From Streptomyces antibioticus (GTDB taxonomy: Bacteria; Actinomycetota; Actinomycetes; Streptomycetales; Streptomycetaceae): DNA of 64,000 nucleotides. The DNA lies in contig NZ_CM007717.1 of the NCBI RefSeq assembly GCF_002019855.1, positions 186,001 to 250,000 on the forward strand, in the 5' to 3' direction. Of this stretch, positions 8,123-16,920 are shown piece by piece (within the stretch, counting starts at the first letter, position 1; the number at the start of each line of letters is the position of its first letter). The position numbers and the translations under genes are program-made. The notes beneath the pieces were generated by a model. It was not told where the DNA came from. It did no database searches and was given only the letters and a program-made list of their open reading frames with translations.

Positions 8123-8665
8123 GTGAGCACGGATTCACACCGGAGAGAACCACAACGCGATCTGAGTACCTGGCCGTTCGAACACCTCCAGGCGCTCATC
8201 GCGGACACTCACGACTGGCCACAGCTCGAGTCGGTCCGCGTCGTCGCCCAGCAACGCGCCTACGACACCGACCGGTCTCGCGACGCACGCCGACACTGGG
8301 CTGAACTGTCGCTGCTGGCGAACAGGCGCATGCTGGACAGCGGCGTCGAGGGGTCGGTGCGCGAACTCCAGCAGGAGTTCGCGCTGCGGACCTGGGTCAT
8401 CGAACGCCTCGGTCCCGACGACGACAACTCGGCCTGGAATCCCGATGCGTTGGGGGCCGACACGCTCGCCATGCTGGACCTTTCGCCATCGGATGCGGCG
8501 GCCTCTGCCGGCAACTGGAGTGAGCTTCCCATCGAGCAGATCCGCGAGCTACGGCGCTACAAGAACCTGACAGCGCACCTGGAGCGGCTCATCGGACATC
8601 TGCGGCCCGGTCCGACGCGCGATCTGCTTCTCCTCTGGATCGAGACCCGCGAACTCCTGCCCTGA
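8123..8665 (+). CDS. Hypothetical protein
   Basis: A 180-residue, mostly helical, charged protein with no signal peptide or membrane segment. The GTG at 8123 is preceded by a good GCGAGGACC ribosome site. Notable segments are HWAELSLLANRRML (about 55-68) and an end rich in Arg/Leu (HLRPGPTRDLLLLWIETREL). No recognised domain. It stands alone between two genes on the opposite strand. Confidence 0.55.
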   Translation: MSTDSHRREPQRDLSTWPFEHLQALIADTHDWPQLESVRVVAQQRAYDTDRSRDARRHWAELSLLANRRMLDSGVEGSVRELQQEFALRTWVIERLGPDDDNSAWNPDALGADTLAMLDLSPSDAAASAGNWSELPIEQIRELRRYKNLTAHLERLIGHLRPGPTRDLLLLWIETRELLP

Positions 8666-8688
8666 CCGGTCTGGGCCGACGGGAGCCC

Positions 8689-9350
8689 TCAGTAGGTACG
8701 AGAATCCGGTACCGGGTGTGCGCGGAGGGCGGGGTCGAGCAGATGAAGGGGTGGTTCGGTCAGGGCTTCGTCCTCGCCGTAGCCGGTTGCGGTCAGGAAG
8801 TCGGTCTCGATGGGCGTCAGGTCCGTGATCAGGGCGTCGAGCGGATACGTGTCGACGAAGCGGGCTCGGGCGTCGGTGACGAGCATGACCGCGAGGGGTT
8901 CGTCGCCGGGCATCGGAAGGCTGGGGTAGATGTCGCCGCCCCAGTACAGGACTGGTGCCTCGGTTCCGGGGTGTGCGAAGCGGCCCGCGCCGGCCAGCAT
9001 CAGCAGGTCGGTCTGGGCGCTGGTCTCCTCGCCGTGGTACGCGTACAGATACACCTCCAGCGCCTCACCCCGGTGGCGGATCAGGTTGAAGCCCTGGGCG
9101 GCGCGGGGGGCGAGTAGCTGGAGGGGAGATTTGGTCCGGTCGGCGCGGATCCCGGCCGCTGCCTGCGGGTAGTGGGCGGCAGTCTCGGTCAGGTCCCAGT
9201 CGGGGTGAGCGCGTCGACGGCCCACCCCGTGTACATCGCGGACGGGTTCTCGATGATGTCCGGGCCGGGCAGGGGCGTACGCAACCACTCGTCGAAGCCG
9301 TCGCGCGACATCGGTATCCGAGTGGCCAGCATGAACGAACGAGCACCCAC
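8689..9350 (-). pseudogene. Hypothetical protein gene broken by one frameshift
   Basis: The N-terminal frame starts at a GTG (9350) with GAGGAGG before it and encodes MLATRIPMSRDGFDEWL..., ending ...WAVDALTP followed by three extra residues and a stop near 9189. The C-terminal frame picks up exactly at DWDLTETAAHYPQA and runs to 8689. Inserting one base around 9200-9204, in a C/G run, joins them seamlessly to about 220 residues. The protein has no family name known to me. It could be a real pseudogene or a single-base sequencing error. Confidence 0.65.
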
Positions 9351-9562
9351 CAAGTGCCTCCTCGGGGCAACAGCACGGATCCGAACGGCATCAGCCGACA
9401 ACCGGCCCTGACTTCATCCGGCGCCTCGCACAATAACCCCACCCACCGACACCGCTTCGGGCCCGCGCGCTTCCGCAACCGCCGTTGACGGAGGCTCCGT
9501 CTCCTGGCAACGCGCCTGCGCGAGCGGGACGATTGCCCCCGGCCCCTCCCCGTGATCTGCCG

Positions 9563-10150
9563 CTATTTCTGGAGTTCAGACAGGAATTCCTGCGGAGTCA
9601 GGGCAAGGGATTCTCCGTCTGCGTTGACCACGGGAATCACCTCACCGTCGTACCACAACACCGGCGTCCCGATGACCCCGAACGACGAAAAAGACCCAAC
9701 CGTCTCGCCCGCCCAATTCAGGTACACGTTGTCCGTGACCTTCCTGTCGAATTCAGCAGACCTCAACCCCTCCACCTTCCCCGCCTGCGACAACAATTCC
9801 GACGTTTCGGAGAATTTGTCATCGACGGGCGGGAACGGCTGCGCCGCGAACAGGGCGGCCAGGTAGTCGACGAATTCCTTCTGGCCGACGTCGGCGGCCG
9901 CGGCGAGGGCGCTCAGGCCGCGTTGGGAGCCGATGCCGCCCACCGTGTCGTCGATCGTCGCGGCGAAGTGGAACTTGACGACCAGCTTTCCCTCGTCGGC
10001 GGCCTGGCGGAAGGTTTGCAGGAGGTTTTCCGACATGGTGCGGCTGGCTCGGTCGCGGAGTTCGAGGAAGACCTGGAGTACGTGCGGGGTGTTCAGGTCT
10101 CCGTAGTAGAGGGTCGTGCCGCCGGGGCCTGTCGTGTTGGCGGGAGTCAT
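9563..10150 (-). CDS. Thioredoxin-fold (DsbA-like) protein lacking the CXXC site
   Basis: A 195-residue cytoplasmic protein. It follows the DsbA/FrnE outline: a strand into a first helix at YYGDLNTPHVLQVFLELRDRASR, a helical insertion in the middle, and a cis-proline loop IGTPVLWYDG near the end. The place of the redox CXXC is taken by DLNT, and the protein has no cysteine, so disulfide exchange is not possible. A binding or chaperone role is inferred. The ATG at 10150 is preferred over an upstream in-frame start at 10192. It is divergent from the Nudix-like gene. Confidence 0.75.
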   Translation of the reverse strand: MTPANTTGPGGTTLYYGDLNTPHVLQVFLELRDRASRTMSENLLQTFRQAADEGKLVVKFHFAATIDDTVGGIGSQRGLSALAAAADVGQKEFVDYLAALFAAQPFPPVDDKFSETSELLSQAGKVEGLRSAEFDRKVTDNVYLNWAGETVGSFSSFGVIGTPVLWYDGEVIPVVNADGESLALTPQEFLSELQK

Positions 10151-10326
10151 GAATCCAGCGTGGCACAGGGGTCTGCCGTCCGCTTGTGTCATGTGCTCCG
10201 GTTGTTGCCGCCCATAAAGGCCGTTGGAGAAATCGCCGAAATGCGTACGGCGCCCGGCCCTCGCGGATCACACTCGGCCGAAGGAAAGGGCAGTCGGCTG
10301 TCAGGCAATCGAGGGAGAGGTGTGCC

Positions 10327-10698
10327 GTGGCCGTGGGGCAATGTGCCGGAGGCGTGGTGCGGGCGGTGGTCGTGTACGACGGGCGGGTGCTGCTCGTGGC
10401 GCAGCCCGAGCGTTGGGGGTTGCCCGCCGGTGTTCCGGAAGCCGGCGAGACCGCGGCGGCCTCCGCCGCGCGTGCCGTGTACGAGCTGACCGGGTATCTC
10501 GTGGACGGCTCACAGACGCTGGCGTCCCCGGACGGCGGAACGCCGGCTGTCGTGTGCCAACTGTTGAGCGAGTCGCCGTCAGGGGGCGGCAGCCTTGCGC
10601 GGGCGCAGGTTCGCTGGGTGCCGCTCGCGGAGGCCGTTGTCCATGCCGATGTGCCTGGGGCGGTGCGGAGCTATCTACGGGGGCACATGCCCGCGTGA
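10327..10698 (+). CDS. Nudix-fold protein with a degenerate Nudix box
   Basis: A 123-residue protein starting at GTG 10327 after GAGGGAGAGG. Strand pattern VVRAVVVYDGRVLLVAQPERWGLPAGVPEAGE matches Nudix hydrolases, but the box reads G-V-P-E-A-G-E...AARAVYELTG instead of REVxEETG. The metal-binding REVxEE is thus RAVYEL, so the usual diphosphate hydrolysis is doubtful. It lies 132 bases upstream of the DyP-encapsulin operon on the same strand; any functional link is inference. Confidence 0.7.
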   Translation: MAVGQCAGGVVRAVVVYDGRVLLVAQPERWGLPAGVPEAGETAAASAARAVYELTGYLVDGSQTLASPDGGTPAVVCQLLSESPSGGGSLARAQVRWVPLAEAVVHADVPGAVRSYLRGHMPA

Positions 10699-10830
10699 GG
10701 GCGCACCTCCCGTTGCCGAAGGGTCGTCGTGAACGGGTGCAAGCCGAGCGATGCGCGTCCCCGTACCGCAGGATTGGTGGGGACGCTCCGACGACGCCGC
10801 CTGTGTGAAGGATGAGGAGGACTGACTCCC

Positions 10831-11826
10831 GTGGTCGAGTCTCAATCCGTGCTCGCCCCACCGGCCAAGGCCGCCGTGTTTCTCGTGGTCACGGTGCTGC
10901 CCGGAGGGGAGGACACGGTTCGCGGGCTGCTTGAGGACGTCGCGGGGATCCGGCGGTCCGTGGCCTTCCGCGCACCGGACGATCAGCTCACGTGTGTCGT
11001 CGGTATCGGTTCGGCCGCCTGGGATCGGTTGTTCGGCGGGCCTCGGCCGCGGGGTCTGCATCCGTTCGTCGAATTGAACGGCGAGCGGCATCGGGCTCCG
11101 TCGACCCCCGGTGACCTGCTCTTCCATGTGCGGGCCCGTCGTATGGATCTCTGCTTCGAGATGGTCCGTGTGGTCGCGGAGCGGCTGGCCGGGGCCGTCG
11201 CCGTGGTGGACGAGGTGCATGGGTTCAAGTACTTCGACGAACGGGATCTGCTCGGCTTCGTGGACGGCAGCGAGAACCCCGAGGGGCAACTCGCGGCCGA
11301 TTCCGTCTTCGTCGGCGACGAGGATCCCGAGTTCGCCGGCGGGAGTTATGTGACGGTGCAGAAGTACCTGCACGACATGAATTCCTGGAACGCCCTTCCG
11401 CCGGATCAGCAGGACATGGTGATCGGGCGCCGCAAACTGGACAATGTCGAGCTGAGCGACGACGTCAAGCCCGAGGATTCCCATGTCGCCGTGAACACCG
11501 TCACCGACGACGACGGCAACGAGCTGAAGATCGTGCGCGACAACATGCCGTTCGGCAGGGTGGGACAGGCGGAGTTCGGCACGTATTTCATCGGCTATTC
11601 GAGCAGTCCGGATGTGATCGAGCAGATGCTCCGCAACATGTTCCTCGGCACGCGTCCGGGGCTGCACGACCGGATCCTCGACTTCTCGACCGCCGTCACC
11701 GGCAGCCTGTTCTACGTTCCGACCGCCGACTTCCTGGACGACCTGCCCGACCTCCCCAGCGCACCGGGGGCAGGGGCGGGCGACGGTTCGCTGGGGATCG
11801 GCAGTCTCAAAGGAGTCCGAGCATGA
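10831..11826 (+). CDS. DyP-type heme peroxidase, encapsulin cargo
   Basis: A 331-residue dye-decolorising peroxidase of the short class (P/B type). Key residues: GFVDG at 142-146 with catalytic Asp145, proximal heme ligand His218 (DSHVAV), and Arg236 in KIVRDNMP. The last 15 residues, GDGSLGIGSLKGVRA (317-331), follow a flexible Gly/Ala linker and match the consensus encapsulation peptide that docks cargo inside encapsulin shells. GTG start with GAGGAGG upstream. The stop overlaps the encapsulin ATG (ATGA), so cargo and shell are co-translated. It uses H2O2 to oxidise substrates inside the compartment. Confidence 0.95.
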   Translation: MVESQSVLAPPAKAAVFLVVTVLPGGEDTVRGLLEDVAGIRRSVAFRAPDDQLTCVVGIGSAAWDRLFGGPRPRGLHPFVELNGERHRAPSTPGDLLFHVRARRMDLCFEMVRVVAERLAGAVAVVDEVHGFKYFDERDLLGFVDGSENPEGQLAADSVFVGDEDPEFAGGSYVTVQKYLHDMNSWNALPPDQQDMVIGRRKLDNVELSDDVKPEDSHVAVNTVTDDDGNELKIVRDNMPFGRVGQAEFGTYFIGYSSSPDVIEQMLRNMFLGTRPGLHDRILDFSTAVTGSLFYVPTADFLDDLPDLPSAPGAGAGDGSLGIGSLKGVRA

Positions 11827-12647
11827 GCACGCCCCATGACATCAGCAACCTGCACCGCGAACTCGCCCCCGTCACGCCCAAGGCGTGGGCCGAGATCGAG
11901 GACGAGGCGCGTCGGACGTTCCGGCGCAACCTGGCGGGCCGGCGCGTCGTGGACGTCACCGGACCCGACGGGCCCGAGCTGGCCGCGGTGGGCACCGGAC
12001 ATCGCACCGCGATCGAAGCCCCCGCACCGGGCGTGACGGCCCAACTCCGCGATGTGCAGCCCCTGGTGGAGTTCCGGGTGCCGTTCAAGGTGACCCGTGC
12101 CGCCGTCGACGACGTGGAGCGCGGCGCGAAGGACTCCGACTGGCAGCCGGTGAAGGACGCGGCGCGCGCCATGGCCTTCGCCGAGGACCGGGCCGTCTTC
12201 GACGGGTACGCGGCGGCGCACATCGACGGGCTGCGCGGGCGCACCTCCAATCCGGTGGTCGGCCTGCCCGCCGAGCCCCGCGAGACCCCTGACGCGGTCA
12301 GCCGCGCCCTGACGGCGCTGCGGCTCGCCGGTGTGCAGGGACCGTACGCGCTGCTGCTCGGCGCCGACGTCTATACGGCGGTCAGTGAGACCTCCGACCA
12401 CGGTTACCCCATCGCCGCGCACCTGAGCCGCATGCTGGACGGGGATCCGATCTGGGCGCCCGCGCTCGAAGGGGCCTTTCTTCTCTCCACACGCGGCGGG
12501 GACTTCGAGCTGCGGCTCGGTGAGGATCTGGCGATCGGCTACACGGCGCACGACGCGACCGAGATCGAGCTGTACTTCCGCCAGACGCTGACGTTTCTCA
12601 CGTATACCGACGAGGCCGTGGTGGCCCTCGGCAGCGTCAGCGTCTGA
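11823..12647 (+). CDS. Family 1 encapsulin shell protein
   Basis: A 274-residue HK97-fold capsid protein (linocin M18/CFP29 type) that self-assembles into a hollow icosahedral shell. The typical N-terminal helix that binds cargo peptides (MSTPHDISNLHRELAPVTPK) is followed by W-x-EIEDEARRTF. The E-loop region reads LVEFRVPFKVTRAAVDDVERGAKDSDW, and the C-terminal strand FRQTLTFLTYTDEAVVAL. Length fits T=1 encapsulins. Translationally coupled to the DyP peroxidase, which carries the matching targeting tail; together they form an oxidative-stress nanocompartment. Confidence 0.95.
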   Translation: MSTPHDISNLHRELAPVTPKAWAEIEDEARRTFRRNLAGRRVVDVTGPDGPELAAVGTGHRTAIEAPAPGVTAQLRDVQPLVEFRVPFKVTRAAVDDVERGAKDSDWQPVKDAARAMAFAEDRAVFDGYAAAHIDGLRGRTSNPVVGLPAEPRETPDAVSRALTALRLAGVQGPYALLLGADVYTAVSETSDHGYPIAAHLSRMLDGDPIWAPALEGAFLLSTRGGDFELRLGEDLAIGYTAHDATEIELYFRQTLTFLTYTDEAVVALGSVSV

Positions 12648-12814
12648 CCATATCTTTTTGTCGTCGCTCTTTGTGTCGGCGCACAGACTTTGTTGTCGCC
12701 CAAACCGAAGATACGCACTGAACTCCCTATTTCGTGGCGCGGCTTTGACTACTGCTTGCGGCACGGCAGAGGTCGCGATTGGCTGGAGGGAAACATCGCG
12801 CACCGGGAGTTGCC

Positions 12815-15376
12815 ATGTCGATGTCATCGTTCGGCTTTGGTTCGTCCGATCCGTTCAGCGAAATGTTGAATCGCTTCTTCGGTATGTCGCCGGCCTCGTC
12901 GCCACCCGCGGTGCAACGCGTGCCCATCGGGCGGCTGTTGACCGATGCGTCGCAGGAGCTTCTCAATCGGGCCGCGCAGCGGGCCGTCGAGGACGGGACG
13001 TCCGATCTCGACACGGAGCATCTGCTCTGGGCCGCCACCAAGGTCGACCCCGCCCGACGGCTCCTCGCCCAGGCGGGCGTCGATCCGGACGGTCTAGCGA
13101 CCCGGATCGCCAAGGTCCTGCCCCAGGAGTCGAGCCTGCCGTCGGCCGAGCCCGGCCTCACCCCGGCGGCCAAGCGCACCCTGGCCTCCGCGTACGCGCA
13201 CTCGCAGGCGGCGGGGGTGTCGTACATCGGTCCCGAGCACATCCTCGGCGCGCTGCTCGACGACCGTGACACGGGCGCGGCCCGGTTGCTGCAGGCCGGC
13301 GGTCTGGAGCCGGCCAGGCTCGCGGGCCTGACCGAGCAGGCGGCCCGCGCCGACGGCCTGCCCGCCGCCCCGAAGCAACCGGCCACGACGCTGGACGAGT
13401 TCGGCCGGGACCTGACGGAGGAGGCGAAGGCCGGGAAGCTCGACCCGGTGGTCGGGCGGGCGGAGGAGATCGAGCAGACCGTCGAGATCCTCTCGCGGCG
13501 CTCCAAGAACAACCCCGTGCTCATCGGTGAACCCGGTGTCGGCAAGACCGCCATCGTGGAGGGGCTGGCCCAGCGCATCGTGGCCGGGGAGGTCCCCGAG
13601 ACGCTGAAGGGCAAGCGCGTCGTCGCCCTCGACCTGTCCGGCATGGTGGCCGGTGCGCAGTACCGCGGACAGTTCGAGGAGCGGCTGAAGAAGGTCATCG
13701 AGGACGTCAAGGAGGCGAGCGGCGACATCATCCTGTTCATCGACGAACTCCACACGGTCGTCGGGGCCGGTGCGACGGGTGAGGGCTCGATGGACGCGGG
13801 CAACATGCTCAAGCCCGCCCTCGCGCGCGGTGAGTTGCACGTGGTGGGTGCCACGACCATCGACGAGTACCGCAAGCACGTCGAGAAGGACGCCGCGTTG
13901 GAGCGCCGTTTCCTGCCCGTGCTGGTGCCCGAGCCGACGGTCGAGCAGACGGTGCAGATCCTGGAGGGGCTGCGCGACTCCTACGAGGCACATCATCAAG
14001 TCCGTTTCGCGGACGGGGCGTTGGCGGCCGCTGCGGAGCTGTCCGACCGCTACATCAGCGACCGCTTCCTGCCCGACAAGGCCATCGACGTGATGGACCA
14101 GGCCGGTGCCCGGGTGCGGCTGCGCAGTGCGAGCCGGTCCACCGAGGTCGTCAGCCGGGAGGACCGTATCGCCAAGTTGCGCCGCGAGCTGGACCAGGCG
14201 GTGTCCGCGGAGGACTTCGACAAGGCGTCCGAGGTCAAGGCGCAGATCGCCGAGGTGGAGGGCGAGTTGGCCGGCATCGAGGAGCGCCGCGAGGGCGTCG
14301 TCTCCGTCACCGCGCACGACATCGCGGACATCGTCTCGCGGCGTACGGGCATCCCCGTCTCCCAGCTCACGGCCGGTGAGAAAGAACGCCTTCTCCGGCT
14401 CGAGGAGGAGATGCACGCCAGGATCGTCGGGCAGGACGAGGCGGTCACCGCGGTGTCGGAGGCGGTGCGCCGCAACCGCGCCGGGATGGGCGATCCGAAC
14501 CGGCCGGTGGGATCGTTCCTCTTCCTCGGCCCGACCGGTGTCGGCAAGACCGAACTCGCCAAGACGCTCGCCGAGTTGCTGTTCGGCGACGAGGACCGCA
14601 TGGTCCGCTTCGACATGAGCGAGTTCCAGGAGAAGCACACCGTCGCCCGGCTCGTCGGGGCGCCGCCCGGATACGTCGGCTACGAGGAGGCGGGGCAGCT
14701 CACCGAGAAGGTGCGCCGACGGCCGTACAGCGTGGTGCTGTTCGACGAGGTGGAGAAGGCCCACCCCGATGTGTTCAACACGCTGCTCCAGATCCTGGAC
14801 GACGGGCGCCTCACGGACGCGCAGGGCCGCACCGTCGACTTCCGGCACTGCGTCGTCATCATGACGTCCAACATCGGCGCGCACCGCATCCTCGCGCACG
14901 AGGGCGACACGTCGGAGATCAAGGGCGAGTTGATGGAGGATCTGCGGGGCCGGTTCCTGCCCGAGTTCCTCAACCGCATCGACGACATCATCATCTTCCA
15001 GGCCCTGACCGAGGCCGATCTGACGGAGATCGTGGATCACCTGCTGGCGCGGAGCGAGCACCGGGTGCACGCGCAGGGCATGAGGCTGGAGGTCACCGAG
15101 GCCGCGAAGAAACTGCTCATCGCCCATGGCCACCAGCCGGAGTTCGGCGCCCGCCCCCTGCGCCGCACCATCCAGGCGGAGCTGGACAACCGCATCGCCT
15201 CCCTGCTGCTCAGCGGCGAGGCCGTTCCGGGGGACACGATCGTCGCCGACGTACGGGACGACTCGCTCCACTGCACCGTACGCACGGCGCGGCCCGACAC
15301 CGACGAGGACGAGGATCCCGCGGGCTCCGACGACGAGCAAGCGCCTGCCGAGGCGGCGAGCGCAGGCACTTCCTGA
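12815..15376 (+). CDS. Clp/Hsp100 AAA+ unfoldase, ClpC-shaped but without a ClpP loop
   Basis: An 853-residue two-ring ATPase. A Ser/Gly/Phe-rich leader (1-25) precedes the Clp N-domain repeat (about 38-180). D1 has GEPGVGKT (238-245) and Walker [15 protein letters not shown] (306-319). A short UVR-like middle region follows (445-495, [21 protein letters not shown]). D2 has GPTGVGKT (572-579). The middle region is ClpC-sized rather than the long ClpB coiled coil, but after [10 protein letters not shown] the (L/I)GF tripeptide used to dock ClpP is missing, so it probably works as a stand-alone disaggregase. Start ATG 12815 with CGGGAGT. A 167-base T-rich gap separates it from encapsulin. Confidence 0.88.
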   Translation: MSMSSFGFGSSDPFSEMLNRFFGMSPASSPPAVQRVPIGRLLTDASQELLNRAAQRAVEDGTSDLDTEHLLWAATKVDPARRLLAQAGVDPDGLATRIAKVLPQESSLPSAEPGLTPAAKRTLASAYAHSQAAGVSYIGPEHILGALLDDRDTGAARLLQAGGLEPARLAGLTEQAARADGLPAAPKQPATTLDEFGRDLTEEAKAGKLDPVVGRAEEIEQTVEILSRRSKNNPVLIGEPGVGKTAIVEGLAQRIVAGEVPETLKGKRVVALDLSGMVAGAQYRGQFEERLKKVIEDVKEASGDIILFIDELHTVVGAGATGEGSMDAGNMLKPALARGELHVVGATTIDEYRKHVEKDAALERRFLPVLVPEPTVEQTVQILEGLRDSYEAHHQVRFADGALAAAAELSDRYISDRFLPDKAIDVMDQAGARVRLRSASRSTEVVSREDRIAKLRRELDQAVSAEDFDKASEVKAQIAEVEGELAGIEERREGVVSVTAHDIADIVSRRTGIPVSQLTAGEKERLLRLEEEMHARIVGQDEAVTAVSEAVRRNRAGMGDPNRPVGSFLFLGPTGVGKTELAKTLAELLFGDEDRMVRFDMSEFQEKHTVARLVGAPPGYVGYEEAGQLTEKVRRRPYSVVLFDEVEKAHPDVFNTLLQILDDGRLTDAQGRTVDFRHCVVIMTSNIGAHRILAHEGDTSEIKGELMEDLRGRFLPEFLNRIDDIIIFQALTEADLTEIVDHLLARSEHRVHAQGMRLEVTEAAKKLLIAHGHQPEFGARPLRRTIQAELDNRIASLLLSGEAVPGDTIVADVRDDSLHCTVRTARPDTDEDEDPAGSDDEQAPAEAASAGTS

Positions 15377-15393
15377 CGCGCGAGGAGAAGACG

Positions 15394-15675
15394 ATGGTGC
15401 ATCACCACAAGTCCAACCGGCAGGTCGAGGGAGACCCGGACCGCGGCCACGGGCGCGGCATGCCCCGGCGGCCCGACGACACGGAATTGGAACGACGCAC
15501 GGAGGACGAACGGCGCGCCGCCGGACTGCCCGCGGACGCGGCGCCGTCTCCCGCCACGCGGTACGAGGAGGCGCGGGCGGAGGTCGATCGCCAGGTCGAC
15601 ACGGGCGAGCTGCCGTCGGGCACCGCGCCGCGGAGGGAACGCGAGCCGTTTCCCCCGACCGAGTACGACGGCTGA
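15394..15675 (+). CDS. Small hydrophilic protein co-transcribed with the Clp ATPase
   Basis: A 93-residue highly charged, Pro/Arg/Glu-rich protein (MVHHHKSNRQVEGDPDRGHG...), predicted disordered apart from a short helix (YEEARAEVDRQVD). It begins 17 bases after the Clp stop with a GAGGAGAAG ribosome site, so it is in the same operon. No family recognised; an adaptor or stress-protective role for the unfoldase is possible but unproven. Confidence 0.6.
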   Translation: MVHHHKSNRQVEGDPDRGHGRGMPRRPDDTELERRTEDERRAAGLPADAAPSPATRYEEARAEVDRQVDTGELPSGTAPRREREPFPPTEYDG

Positions 15676-15770
15676 GAGAGCACATTCCGCTCGCTCTGCT
15701 CAACGGCGGTGATCTGCGAGCGAGTTGACCGGCCGCCCGGCGGATCCGCTCCGTCGGGCGGCCGCGGCCG

Positions 15771-16382
15771 CTACAGGTGCACGCCGTGCCGGATGCGTCC
15801 CCAGCGCTCGTGGAACTCTTCGCGGCGCTCCGCACGCTTCTCCGCGCGCAGTTTGGCGGACGCGGCGTCCTGGGCCGCCTTGGCCGCGGCGGCAGCGGCC
15901 TCGATCTCGTCCAGTACCTCGTGGGCCGGCCGTCGGGTCACGGTGCCGCCGTCCGCTGCCGCATCGGTGTCGATGACGCTCTCGCGGGTCTCGGTGACGT
16001 CGGTGATCAGCGCGTTCCTGCCCGGGGGGACCGTCTTGGTGAACGCGCCGATGACGGCGTCCGTCTCGGACGCCTTGTCCGCGTCGATCGCGCCGCCGAT
16101 CAGCGCGCCCGCGCCCCAGCCCAGCAGCAGCCCGAACGGGCCGCCCAGGATGCCGACCAGCAGGCCGATCAGGCTGTCTTTGGTGATCCCTTCCCCGATC
16201 TGGTGGTCCGTCCCGTCCGCGACGTCGAGGGAGCCGTCGGCCTTCCGCTCGACGATGACGGCGGCGTGGACGTCGATCAGGCCGTCTGCGTCGGCCTTCT
16301 TCAGTTGGGACAGCGCACGGTAGGTCCTGTCGCTGTCGTCGAATCGGATGACTACCACGTTCCGGGATCGCGTCGTACTCAT
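15771..16382 (-). CDS. DUF1269 family protein
   Basis: A 203-residue protein. N-terminal NVVVIRFDDSDRTYRALSQLKKADADG and the following strand with IVERKADGSLDV are typical of DUF1269. A Gly-rich hydrophobic segment (about 74-100, GILGGPFGLLLGWGAGALIGG) could sit in or on the membrane, and the C-terminal 50 residues form an Ala/Glu/Lys coiled helix. In Streptomyces such genes are often stress-related; no activity is established. It is convergent with the Clp operon. The ATG at 16382 is chosen because upstream extension is Arg/Pro-rich noise. Confidence 0.8.
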   Translation of the reverse strand: MSTTRSRNVVVIRFDDSDRTYRALSQLKKADADGLIDVHAAVIVERKADGSLDVADGTDHQIGEGITKDSLIGLLVGILGGPFGLLLGWGAGALIGGAIDADKASETDAVIGAFTKTVPPGRNALITDVTETRESVIDTDAAADGGTVTRRPAHEVLDEIEAAAAAAKAAQDAASAKLRAEKRAERREEFHERWGRIRHGVHL

Positions 16383-16628
16383 GACTCCCTCTCCGGTGCG
16401 GACTTGGCAAGCGCGGCACGCGGGCGGTCGAAGGCCCGTGCCGCGCACAGCAGAAGCTAGGCCCGCCGGTCGTCGCTCATGGCGCGGCGGCGCAATCTTT
16501 GGGCGGGGCGACAACGCCGGTTATGCGGGGAATCAGAATCGATCGGCCCGGCTGCCCCGAGTGGTGCGTGTCGCTAGCTTGGTGGGGTGGGCCGGGCCGC
16601 GGACGCACGGGGCGAAGGGAGTCCGGAC

Positions 16629-16895
16629 ATGAGCGATGAGGATCTGCGAACCGTGACCGTGAGCGAGTTCGTCGGGGCGTCCCCAGCAGGCGTGGACGAC
16701 GGGCTGCAGGGACCGTCGTTGCGGGCGCGCGCCCGGCTTCGGGAACTGGTCCTCCAATTGCGCGACGACCTGCCCTCGATCACCGATCCGCACGCGCGGA
16801 ATCTGTTCGCCACGACCGCGGATCTGCTCGTCGCCCTCGACGAGGCGTTCGCGGACGCGCAGGCGCGGGCGGCCGGGACTCGCTCAGGTCTGTAG
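16629..16895 (+). CDS. Small hypothetical protein
   Basis: An 88-residue acidic helical protein (MSDEDLRTVTVSEFVG...LFATTADLLVALDEAFADAQ) with a GAAGGGAG ribosome site in front. No cysteine, signal peptide or membrane segment and no family recognised. It is divergent from the DUF1269 gene across 246 bases and converges on the PucR-type regulator. The gap itself holds no further gene that I can see. Confidence 0.5.
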   Translation: MSDEDLRTVTVSEFVGASPAGVDDGLQGPSLRARARLRELVLQLRDDLPSITDPHARNLFATTADLLVALDEAFADAQARAAGTRSGL

Positions 16896-16920
16896 CCGGT
16901 GGTTCTCTCCCGCTCTCGGC

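Noticed and set aside
12648..12814. HspR (HAIR) or CtsR-type operator ahead of the Clp gene
   Set aside because: No CTTGAGT-N7-ACTCAAG or heptad repeat is present; the gap is merely T-rich.
13094..15835. Very long open frame (913 codons) on the minus strand opposite the Clp gene
   Set aside because: It is the antisense shadow of a strongly conserved AAA+ gene; composition is Arg/Gly/Leu-rich with no recognisable domain.
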